Source: Rhabditophanes sp. KR3021
Taxonomy: Eukaryota; Nematoda; Chromadorea; Rhabditida; Alloionematidae
Length of the DNA: 64,000 nt
Assembly (NCBI GenBank): GCA_963281155.1
Contig: CAUJLY010000001.1
Span: 5,456,001-5,520,000 of the forward strand
Direction: 5' to 3'
The notes under the pieces were generated by a model that saw nothing but the letters and a program-made list of their open reading frames with translations, ran no database searches and was not told the origin of the DNA. Position numbers and translations under genes: made by a program. Shown piece by piece: positions 48,613 through 59,000 of the stretch. Within the stretch, counting starts at the first letter, position 1. Each line of letters opens with the position of its first letter.

Positions 48613-51600
48613 TTACTTAGAACATTTCTTCATTAAAGCTTGAACCTCGTTAAGGAGTTCCTTGTCTCCATCTCCCTTTGGGACATGTTCAGCAGCTGGT
48701 TTCAGAAATTTGATGGCAGCGCCTTTGTCTTCCAATTGATAATAGCATCTAGCGATAAACAATAGATTTTCTAACCAATCCCCATTCTTAGTTTCTTCAA
48801 CTTTTAAAAAGTCAGTTAAAGCTTCGTTGTAGGTAGCTGTAATGATTAAGATTATACTTTCATTATGTTTTTTGCAAAGTATTTATGTTCATCATAAAAT
48901 AAATTTTAATGAAACGTTTAAAAACATATTAATAAAAGAAAAGTGTAAGTCTGAGACAAGTGCTTCACTGCAAGAAGCGCCACAATAAGACATTGTTGCT
49001 GCCGTAAGTTATTAATCATCAATTATTGCAGACGTGGACAAACTTAGACAAGCCCCATCGAGAGTATCAACAAATGGAGGAACGGAATTGATCTTTCAGA
49101 AAGATGCGAAGGATATCTTAGACGAGAGGAAATTTGATATTCGTGAAGGTCATAGTCACGCTGATGCAAAAAAGTATTACAAACATTTCTTTCAAAAGAT
49201 TGGTGAATATAGGTTCTATCAACAAATACAGCATATTTTTTTGAACTTTCGTGTAATATCACAAGTTCTCTATCTCATTAAAGTCCTGGCCTAACATTGC
49301 TCTTTCTATCTACTAATTATTGTGGTCATTTTGACGTTATTAAGAGGTAGTTGGTTCGAGTTTCAAAGGATGGTTTAACTTCAAGTGAAGCCTTGGCCTT
49401 TGAATACTCGATTATTATGAACCTGCAAAGTGTATTGACAAACATTGACACTTTGAGCTAATCTAATGATGTAATGTGGAAGAAACGTCCTGCAATTGTT
49501 AACAGAATATCAAGGATTGCTCTCAGTAACATGCATGAAATTTCAACTACTATAGAGTAATATTGTGCCTAATTTTAATAGTTCTTCCCTTTTATAAATA
49601 AACGTTTGATGTTCATCATCTTTTTTGACTCTTTTAAAATTTACCTGAAATAAAATAAAATTAGTTAAGGTGATTAAAGGAAACTCGGACCTGTTGGTGG
49701 TGTGGCATAAAAAGCGGAAGCAGCTTTGCGTTCAAGCCAGGATAAAGCAGCAACAGAGAACGAAAAGCGTCCACGCATATGGAGAAGAGAAAACTCGGAT
49801 GGGTCAATGAGAAGAGCTTTGTCTAGCAATTCCTTAAAGTAATAACCGGTTTCGATTTTGTCCTTGGTTCCCATAAAGTCAGTTGAAGCACCAATGCAAG
49901 CAGCTGCCCATTTCAAAACATCCAAGTTTGTTTCAGCTAGCTTGACAGCTGTAGTGCCGTATTCTTTTCCCTCGTAAAGGTACCCCTTCTTCTTGGGATC
50001 CTTCATTGGCAAGAGACAAGCCATTTGGTGACAAACACGACATAATCTCCAAAGGATTTGGATGTCAGTCTTGTTTTCTGGGGAAGCATTCAATAAATCC
50101 TTTAATGCAGCATATGCTTGCTCATTTTCAGCTGCTTCAAGTTGGGCATCAATTTTTTCAAAATCCTAAAAATATAGCATTACTATTTTGTTCTTTTAAA
50201 TTAACACTTGCCATTTTGATATATTTTTTAATTATAGGAAAGAAGAAATCTGAAAGAATCCAATTTTAATCCAAATTGCAAACAATAATTTATAAAAAAA
50301 GTAAAAATATCTAACACGAGTAAAACAATCTCTATCATGAGTAACATATTGGGTATTAGGAGTATGATACTATATATTAAAGAACAAAACATTCGTTAAT
50401 AGGTAACAAATAAGCCAAAAGGAAAAACTTTGTGTCGATATTTATTTATACATTATTATTTAATTCAAAAATGAGGACGTTCAAACTTATCAAAACAATC
50501 GTCCTTATTTACATTACTTAACACATACTATTAACACTAGTAAATGCACTACATAGGTGTGATGGTTGTGTTGTCGCACATTAATCTAATCATCAGTAGA
50601 TCATACTTTAAACCATAAAAGGTTACATATGATATTGGGAGGATAAGTTGCATTTAAAATGATTACTTAAAATAAGTGACATCTTTAACTTTGGCGGTGA
50701 GTCAAGCGACAGGCATTTTTATAACAAATATTGAATGATTGGTAGTAGGGTAAGGGTAGAACGAAATTAATCTGAAAGCCGCTGCAACAAGCATCAAAAG
50801 ATATGATGATAGCATAAACCATGACATTTTACAACAGGCAGATATGATCATCTCAAATATAAGTAAGATGTTATATAAAAATGAGCATGATGATAAGTTT
50901 TATAAAATCATCTTACTGATAGTCAAAACCAAAATATGAAGGAGACATCTAAGATAACTAGTTTTGATATAATAGGATTTACTACTCCCTAAATATTATC
51001 AATCTCTATATAATTAAGTGAATGTAGTAAGCTAAATGTGGTTATAGAGAAAATCACCAATGGTTCTCGCAATTTCCAAGACGATGATTGATAATATGAA
51101 TAATGAATGATCTTTATGCGATTTATATGTATGAGTCAGTTGAAAGAGCAGCAAAATGTGCACGAAATACACGTGTGTCTAAAAACTACACATAAAAATA
51201 ATATGAATACATATGATTGCTAGACATCATATATTTATACCTCGATGAAAAGTAAAAAAGGTAAAAGCATGAAGGTGCTTTGCAAATGAACCACATAAAG
51301 AAACGTGTATTCCAAAAAACTCAAGGAAACACTAGATCTGATGTTTATAATAGGATAGATAAGAAAACATGTTACTTTGTAGGGTAACAGATGTTAAGCT
51401 CAGATATGTATGACATAACAAACTTGGTTAAACAAAGAGGGAAAATAATACAAAAGTTGTTGAAAGTGTAGCTATCCTCAGGAAGTATCAATTATTTGTA
51501 TTTTTAATTGTACCAGCGCAATCTATTATACATTCCTATGATGATAGTATCCTTTAATCTTATCATGCAACGCAAAAGATAAATTGTTTTCCTTAACAGT

Positions 51601-53419
51601 TCCATGGATGTATCAAAAATGATATAAGGCATAGTTTAGGAAAATACCAAACTTTTAATACTAAACAGATGTAATGCTCAACAATTCCGATACTAAAAAT
51701 AAATATTTTGAATAGTATTTATTTGGTCTAGTCTTTGTGCTGAATAAAAGTTAAGAAAAGATGAGTAAAGTGAAAGTTTAACCTTTTGTAATGGTTAAGG
51801 AGAAATGTTTCTCACATGGTGGGTATACAAATAAACAAGTGATGGAACCATTAATAAATAAAAATGATGAATGCTTTAAGATGAATGTACTTGTATGAAA
51901 ATATTTGTTCCTCAACTAATAATGTTTAAAAGAGATTTATAAATAAAATATAGGTAAGTATATAAAATAATTGTCCGAGAAAATGTCATTTTAAAGGTTT
52001 ATTTTTTTATTTTAAAAGGTTACGTTGAAAGAATCAGGCATACAAAATTGGGCAAAAAGTATATGTCAAAAAGAATTTGCTAAAAAGTATATTTAAGAAT
52101 GACTTCGTTAAAAGAATATTAAATATTCAATGAAGGTAGTAATCATAATATATAAATTAATTTTTATATCTTATCATCATGATAAAGAAAGAAAATATTT
52201 GTGAATAATGGTAACAATATTGTAAATTTTTTAATGTCATTTTGCTTTACTAATAGACTAGAACACAAAAAATGTAGCTTAGATAAATTTGCACATCATT
52301 ATAACACAAAATTGAATACAATTCAATATAATGTTTCAAATGTTAAAAGGGGTTGTGAGATATCTGTGAAGGATGTTTGATTTAAACTAGATATGGCTGC
52401 TAATTATGAAGTTAAGGAAATATTGTGAGTTTAAAAAAGCTCTATAACAAAAAAACCTTGGAGTGCTATTTTGATTATTTTAACAGTGGGTGATAATTTA
52501 TAAAAAGATTACCATTTTAATATAGTCTGCTTTTGCTCAAGGTTACCTTTTAATTGTTTTAATATTATTTTTAATACAATCTAGTAAATCTCGTTTTAAA
52601 GTATGTAGTTTTAAATATTATTTGGTCGTGAAATTATGAAAAAAAACAGTTTCTTAAATTATAGACACATCCTATTACGTTTCCATGCAATAGAAACGGT
52701 AAACTCAACTTTAAGTATTATTGTTTGTTACCAGATTCATTTCATGGAAATATATTTACGTTACCTAAATAATTACTTTCTTAAATAATATTATCACACG
52801 TGTGTAACTTAATGATTTATAAACATTCAAGCTTTATCGTCATTTTAAAGTGTAGTCTTTCATGATAACACCACATTTCTCCTTTCCTTTAATGTTTTTT
52901 GGAATACTTTAAAATAACTTACAATATATGCACTAAACGGGATGTAGCTATCCGAATCAGTGCAGGAATGATGGACTATATCTTCAGACCTAAATATTTT
53001 GTTATTTTGGATTAAAATAAGACACCACTTACCACTCATCTTCGGCATCGGCATACATTGAATCGGAGTTTAGGCTATTTGAAGAGCCCCCGATACTTTT
53101 TCTTGATGTATTCAAAGTTCCACCAGAGCATTCTCTATGAAAAGTCACGCTCTTTCTGGGCTTTAAGGAAACTTGTGTGTTAATCTGGTTTATCTCCTTT
53201 TTGATAGTTAGTACTTCGTCACTTAAACAAATAATTAATTAGAAAAGAGGCAAATTAAAATAACCTCAATCTATTAATCTCTGTAATCAAATTTAGAAAT
53301 TTTTCATTGTTTCTGTTGGAAATCCCATAATACAATAAAGTGCCTTGAATTACTCCAACGCCAATTGTGACAGCTGACAATGTAATGTATGGATGATGAT
53401 TCCAAAAATAGTCTGACAT
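48613..53419 (-). CDS. RMD-family TPR protein with an inferred membrane-anchored long form
   Basis: The core exons 50165-49691 and 48836-48613 encode an RMD protein: NEQAYAALKDLLNASPENKT, LWRLCRVCHQMACLL, YYFKELLDKALLIDPSEFSL, LHMRGRFSFSVAALSWLERK, TYNEALTDFLKVEE and LLFIARCYYQLEDKGAA. A short form could start at 50214 (MAS, donor GTTAAT at 50205), giving 235 residues. Upstream exons 53419-53265, 53221-53033 and 52989-52923 encode MSDYFWNHHPYITLSAVTIG, a membrane segment, then a coiled stretch and DSMYADAEDEWSEDIVHHSC. They end in phase 0 with a GT donor and would splice in frame to 50165, giving 369 residues. An N-terminal membrane anchor plus TPR core is known for RMDN3-type proteins. The link across 2.7 kb is inferred from phase and family. 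Confidence 0.75.
48837..49644 (+). mobile_element. Decayed antisense element (group B) in the second RMD gene
   Basis: The plus strand reads LRQAPSRVSTNGGTELIFQK then DAKDILDERKFDIREGHSHA (49040-49170), matching PLARVSTNEMEI and DDFKDLLKENKE in the first RMD element. After breaks, 49385-49560 reads ALAFEYSIIMNLQSVLTNID and, further on, NRISRIALSNMHE, the group B C-terminus. It has several stops and shifts. The boundary in host sense is ATTTCAG|GTAAATTTTAAAAG (donor at 49644). Confidence 0.7.
49645..49690 (-). other. 46-nt mini-intron with ratchet junction (second RMD gene)
   Basis: GTCCGAG opens it; CCTTAACTAATTTTATTTTA and TTTCAG close it, followed directly by GTAAATTTTAAAAG. The sequence is alignable with the CTH mini-intron (6797-6843) over nearly its whole length and onward into the element, though the host exons are unrelated. 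Confidence 0.7.
50215..52922. other. 2.7-kb AT-rich stretch, probable long intron of the RMD long form
   Basis: No coding sequence, insert or regular repeat is recognised. It separates the anchor exons from the TPR exons and would contain the promoter of the short form. Confidence 0.45.
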
Positions 53420-54021
53420 TATTAATAAGTATGGATTAAGTTGGAATTCAAATAGTTGTGTTTAAAAGGAAATTTTGATAATTGTTAATAATGTCACTGA
53501 AACATATTCAATTAGTAAACTATTAGCCAAACATATCTATGATGAATCCAAATAATACAATGTAGTTTTAATTATAAATCCGTACGAGGTCTAAGCTCAT
53601 ATAAAAATGATGCAGTATTAAAATATTATTTGCAGAAAAGGCAGTAATTTATGAAAAGTATAGCATGATATCTAAATGGATGATGTTATATATACTTGTT
53701 GTTCAAACTAATCATCAATACTATGCGCAGTGGTGAGAGAAAGACGACCATCTATTGAACTAAGTGACCATAATTATTTGTTATAAATGATAAGACCCGA
53801 CGTGTAAACATAAAATACATTTATTAGAAGGCAAATTATATATAAAAATGGGGTAAAATATGGAACACGAGCGAATGAATATAAGGTAATGGATTAGTGT
53901 ATAACTAATAGGTATCTCAAAAAGAGAAAGTCGACGAGAGTATTTTATTAAAATAAGAGAAACACCGATATGGGTAATACATTTCTTAACGATCCATTAA
54001 GTTTATATTGTTTTAAAGGTA
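53420..54021. other. Intergenic, no gene seen
   Basis: This should hold the promoter of the RMD long form and the 3' flank of MYG1. It is AT-rich. Confidence 0.45.
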
Positions 54022-55791
54022 TTACTCCTCATTTCTTGCCTTTTTGTTAATGCAGCCATTCTTTTCCATTGTTTTAATGGCCATTTGAATGGCCCCGTCT
54101 AAAGATTTTGCTCCGCCAATAAAACCAGAAGTATGGACAAAGATTGCGTCGTTAATTCCTGACAATTTGCCTAAATCTTCGTCTCTAACACCACGCCACT
54201 CTTCGTGAAGACCTAGCTTGAAGCCAAACGCATCGCCATTTCTTGATGGGATTGTTTGCACTCTGTAGGAGGTTCCACTCATATCTCCATAAATAGCGAA
54301 CAAGATATCCATTTCAGCCAAGCCTAATTCTAATTCAAGATCTGATAAATGACTTTTCCATGGCAAACCACCCGTCGGGAAGTGAATAATTTTGCCTGAT
54401 TCGTGAAAAAGGTGTCTTTCATTGACAGCAGTCTCAACTAAGCGTCTGGCAGGAAGCCAAGCATTGTAGTAGTAGTTTAATTTAGTTGTGAACGAATCGC
54501 CAGTTAAAGCGACTGCCTTAAGAAATGGCTTGTCAGTGTCTTGGTCTTCTGCATTCCACTGAGGTACTAAATCAGCTACGCGACTATCCAGAGATTCTGC
54601 TTTTTTGTAGGCCTTTTCTTCTGCTGTGCACTTGCATCTAGAAATACCTAAAACAAAAAAGTTGTTAATAAAGCAGTTGATAAGATAATGATCCTAAAAG
54701 GATTATATATTTTTCGATACTCCCCAAAATACTCGCTTCTTTTGTTGTTTGAAGGAATATTAATTGAAAAAGTTTGTTGTTTTAAAAATATTAATTGAAA
54801 AAGTGTAAATGGTTTAGTTTTGTTACAATATTTGATACGTATATTATTTGATTAACCAATTATGACAAGGAAACTATAAAAAAGTTATGCAACGCCAACA
54901 ATATTGAAAGCCCATAAAGAGAAAAGGGCTACTTGGTTTACATTTAAAATGTGAAGATTGTGGTATTACATTTAATGCAAATGCAAAATTTCATATGAAA
55001 GGTAGGCTCTATTAGGAATTAAAATAAAAAATTTTTTGAAGAGGGCAAAAAGTGTGGGAGTAATGGTAAATTATGGCAAAAATTGAAAAATCTTATATTT
55101 AACAAGTCTATCATCCAACTTTTGTGTTACTAGATGTGCCAAGGGAGGTTGACTTAAACTGTAAACCTTTGAACAATTCAATGTCAAGATTATGAAACAT
55201 CTTGATACTATAAACATAATCTCAATAATGCTTTGGAAAATATTGATGCTCAACGGTTCACCCATTTCTTTTTTATTAGTGTGTCTTAATTTATTTGAGC
55301 TCTTTTAAGTAAAATTTAATATGATAATTACCATTGTCTACTGCATCCACAGCTTCTACAAAATTCTCATACATCTTTTCATAGAGGAGGTCAATTTCTG
55401 GAGTTTGTTCGGGCACATTTAAAATTGACATGATTGCTAGCTTTCCGTAATAGGCATAAACGAGACCAGCGGAAGATAACTTCGTATGGAAGTTGGGGAG
55501 AACATTCAAAGAGGACATCGTTTCGGTGAAGGTGCGCTGATGGTGATCATATCGCTTTGTTTCATGATCAAAAACACCTCCGACATCAATCACAATGTTG
55601 CACGTCTCCAAGGTTTTTGGATTACGAGATCTTATGATTTGGGCATCCTTGAATTGAGGAAGTGACTTCAATAAAAAGCATCCAAAAGCTTCATCCGTGT
55701 GAAACTTTCCATCGTGAGTTCCAATTGTATTCATGATAGTTTTGAAGTAGCGAATAGGATTTAGTCGGTTGCGCTGTCCAGCGAATAGCAT
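54022..55791 (-). CDS. MYG1: MYG1 exonuclease (DHH-like), 361 aa
   Basis: MYG1 (UPF0160) is a 3'-5' RNA exonuclease of mitochondria and nucleus in the DHH phosphoesterase fold. Exons 55791-55332 and 54647-54022 join in frame. The ATG at 55791 gives a basic, presequence-like start (MLFAGQRNRLNPIRYFKTIM) before the core; the frame is open further upstream without ATG. Landmarks are IGTHDGKFHTDEAFGCFLLK, DVGGVFDHETKRYDHHQ, the metal-site signature, SSAGLVYAYYGK, VEAVDAVDNG, and a late LGLHEEWRGVRDEDL and FVHTSGFIGGAKSLDGA. The gene is head-to-head with SF1, about 230 bp apart, so a shared bidirectional promoter is likely. Confidence 0.92.
54648..55331 (+). mobile_element. Possible antisense element remnant with zinc finger, MYG1 intron
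   Basis: On the plus strand, 54942-55005 reads LKCEDCGITFNANAKFHMKG, a CxxC...H zinc-finger half like those at the N-terminus of the better elements. The rest is not readable. Near the host donor the sequence ends TAATATGATAATTAC, i.e. GTAATTATC in host sense. Orientation is again antisense. The C2H2 look alone is not proof of family membership. Confidence 0.4.
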
Positions 55792-56021
55792 ACCAACTTT
55801 TGGAATTAAATTTTTAAACGCAGCAGAGTGTCTCTGTACCAAACATTGCTTTGTGTCTTCGTTGTAAAAGTTATACACCAACTTGTTCAAAGCTTTTTTG
55901 TTGCATCTATTAGTCGTGGTGTTGTTTAAAGATGCTATATAATCGAATTAACTACTCATTTACTAAATATTCTATTTAAGTGATACTAACGGTTCCTATT
56001 TATTTATAGTTACCAACAATC

Positions 56022-59000
56022 ATGGGAGACCAATCGCCTGATGATTATTCAAGAAAGCGGCCATTTAAAAAGAACTCTTCTTACGGCGAAGATGGGGAAA
56101 GAGCTCCAAAATACAATCCTGAGGAAGAACCTCCTGCTGGTATTTTTTTTCTTGAAGACCCTTTCTAATTTTCTTTTCATTTTAGGTAATTTTTAAAACA
56201 ATCGGGGATAACGAAATCAAAAAGTTTATTAAAAAGGGGAATATTAAAAGTTGTCACAATATCATTCAATACTATTAATTAGATTATCATGCATGTTGCT
56301 CAGGGCAATATGTGAGATTCTCTTTACAATAGTAGGACGCTTATCATTAGACTGACCAGAGGAGTCGATATTTGCCAAGACTTTTCGACGATTTATTATG
56401 ACTGAGTACTCAAGTGCTTCATTCGAAGATAAGTTGCCAACATGAACAGCTACCATATTTCTCTCATATCTCGAATAGCAACGTTTAGCATCGTTATTAT
56501 GCTCATCGCCAGAAACACCACAGTAGAAGATGAGTCTTGTAAATTGGTCAAAAGTTAACTTTTTAGCATCTATATGAAAAGGAATATCTAACAAGGCATA
56601 GACACTTTGTTCACCTAATGCAGTATTGCGGGACTTCGCATTCTTTAGTTCCTCCTTTAATTTTGGCCATAATAAAATACAAGACAGATTAATTTCCTCT
56701 TCCAAAGTTTTGGCAATTTCACATCTCAACTCCGAGCATTCTCTTTTCATCAAATGCTGTGACCAATTTTGAATGTTCTGGGCAGCTTTCCCATTCATAC
56801 TTGAGATCTTTCACAATAGTAGATTCAGTATTATAATTTGGAATAGGTTTCACGATGTGCACTTTATGATCATCCAACAGACACTGATGAAAGTAATTAC
56901 CCGACAATTTTATAGTGTCCGGATATAGAAAGTTGGCAAACTCCATAGATGGACTTGTTGCACAATTAGTCAGTTCTGGGGGCTTATACTAATTGCATGC
57001 TCCATAGCAGGACTACAACTCTTAGATGCTTCTCCTTTGAATAGATAACTTTCAGCAAACTCTTCATTCGCACCAATATCGGCAATTAAAATGTGCCTTA
57101 ATTTGACCTCGTGATTAACTGTCCAAAATCAGTTTCCCCCTCACTATTTTTATTAGTTATTTTCAAAGTATAATAATTGTGATAGAACAGTGAGTGTGAC
57201 AATATCTTTCATAATTTGCTGTAAATCGTGTTCTTGAGGTGATTCTTGTACTTGTACCGACTAGCAACAAAATGTCATACTTGGCTTTTGCCTCCTTGTA
57301 CTTTCATTGACCTAATACAGGTTTGACAGGATGTTGAACCAACAACAGATTGAATCATTCCATGAGCTTCTCGTCAAACTTAATACGAAAATCAACTTTC
57401 CTGTTGTGCTTGTGAATTAACCCAAGGTGACGACCATATCAAAGAAGTAATTATGATATGTTTTAGCATCATCTTTATTATGATTGTACTATAATCATAT
57501 TTGTCTAAGTAATCTTTTACATCTACTACTAGTAGATACTCTTGCTGCAGAGTTAATTCTCGAGCTTCACTTAGTACTGCCACGTCTGCAAATTGATTGA
57601 TTATGCTTGATGGTTGGCAACTTATTGTGGCACTTGTTACTAATGAAGTACTTTTTCAGATGTAGACTTCTTTTTGAGGCCTCCATAGCCGTTGGTATCA
57701 TGGTTCGGACTTCCATACCTCACTTATAAAAATGAGGAAGTATAGATGTGTAATGACTAAGCTAATTTAACGTTAAATAAAAAACGCTTTCCTATTTAAC
57801 ACCTTATTCGAAGAACACTTCATTCAAATTTATATTGTAATAAACATAAAAATTGAATTGTTATGGGTGACATAAATACTTTAAAAATACACAAATACAC
57901 ATATAAATATATAAATATATGTAAAATCAAAAATGAATACATTTAATCGTTTATTTCTGCTGGCTATGAAGATTATATAAGGAAGTATGATCAGGGAAAC
58001 TCAAATAGTGGCACTTTTTTCAACTCAAGTGACTGTACTAGAAATAGTGGATATATTCAAATGACTGGAGAAACAACAAATGTATTGCAGAGACAAATTA
58101 CTAGTGGAGAAAGTGGTAATGAAAGAAAGCGCAACCGTAAATCACGTTGGTCTGACAACAAATCTTTTGTTCCCGGTAATTTTTTAAGCAAAAAAACTAA
58201 AATTTATAAAAAAACACAATTAAAATTACGTTTCACTACCGAAAACACATTCCTTAAAAAGTTACCACTTTTATTTTTTCAAAGTAGTAAAAATGGTACA
58301 AAAAAGAATAATTTCAAAAGAGTTTGAGTTTTATTATACCCGTGTGAAAGACGGGAATTTATAAAGGCGAAAAATCAAAATGATGTAGCATTAATAGATA
58401 TCTTTTTAAAATTTCGTAAAAGAGCAATTTCATTTATTCTTCTGACAATATCTGGATGTTTTAAATACATCACTTATTGGCTATATTATATCCGGCATCT
58501 TCCAGAAGATCCATCATATTAGAATAGTTTTCAGATATTTCTTCAACAGCCGGTACATCAACACTTTGAGCAGCTCCTGACGTGATGTTAAACCTAGTAA
58601 TTTCGATGACAATTCAGTTCATTGTTCATCAGGTATTTTCAATTCCTTTACCATATTTAGACTTACCAATTGGCTAGCTTTTAATTAACCATAAACCGAA
58701 ATTCTTCATTTTGCTTGTATTCTAAAATTAACTTTACATTTCTTTAGATTTTTAAGTTCTTATTATAATTCGTTTGACTTCTTTCTTCCTATAAAGGTTG
58801 ATAAAAATTTATAATTGTCTATAGAATTGGTTGAATATAATTGCATTGAAATATCTAGAGATTCTAGATTACATACAAAAATTAATACTTTGATTAATAG
58901 TTTGATTATTACGTGCAACTTCTTCATTTTGACTTATTCGTAGATTTGGGGATTCATCCAATCTTCGGAGTTCCTTGGAGACTGTAGGACCTTGATTATT

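Noticed and set aside
49346..49370. tRNA T-loop-like GGTTCGAGT
   Set aside because: No matching acceptor stem, D-arm or anticodon arm; it lies in a decayed element.
57957..57963. TG acceptor for SF1 exon 2 after the CTGCTGG repeat
   Set aside because: A canonical AG at 57970-57971 gives the same frame, so a non-canonical acceptor is not needed.
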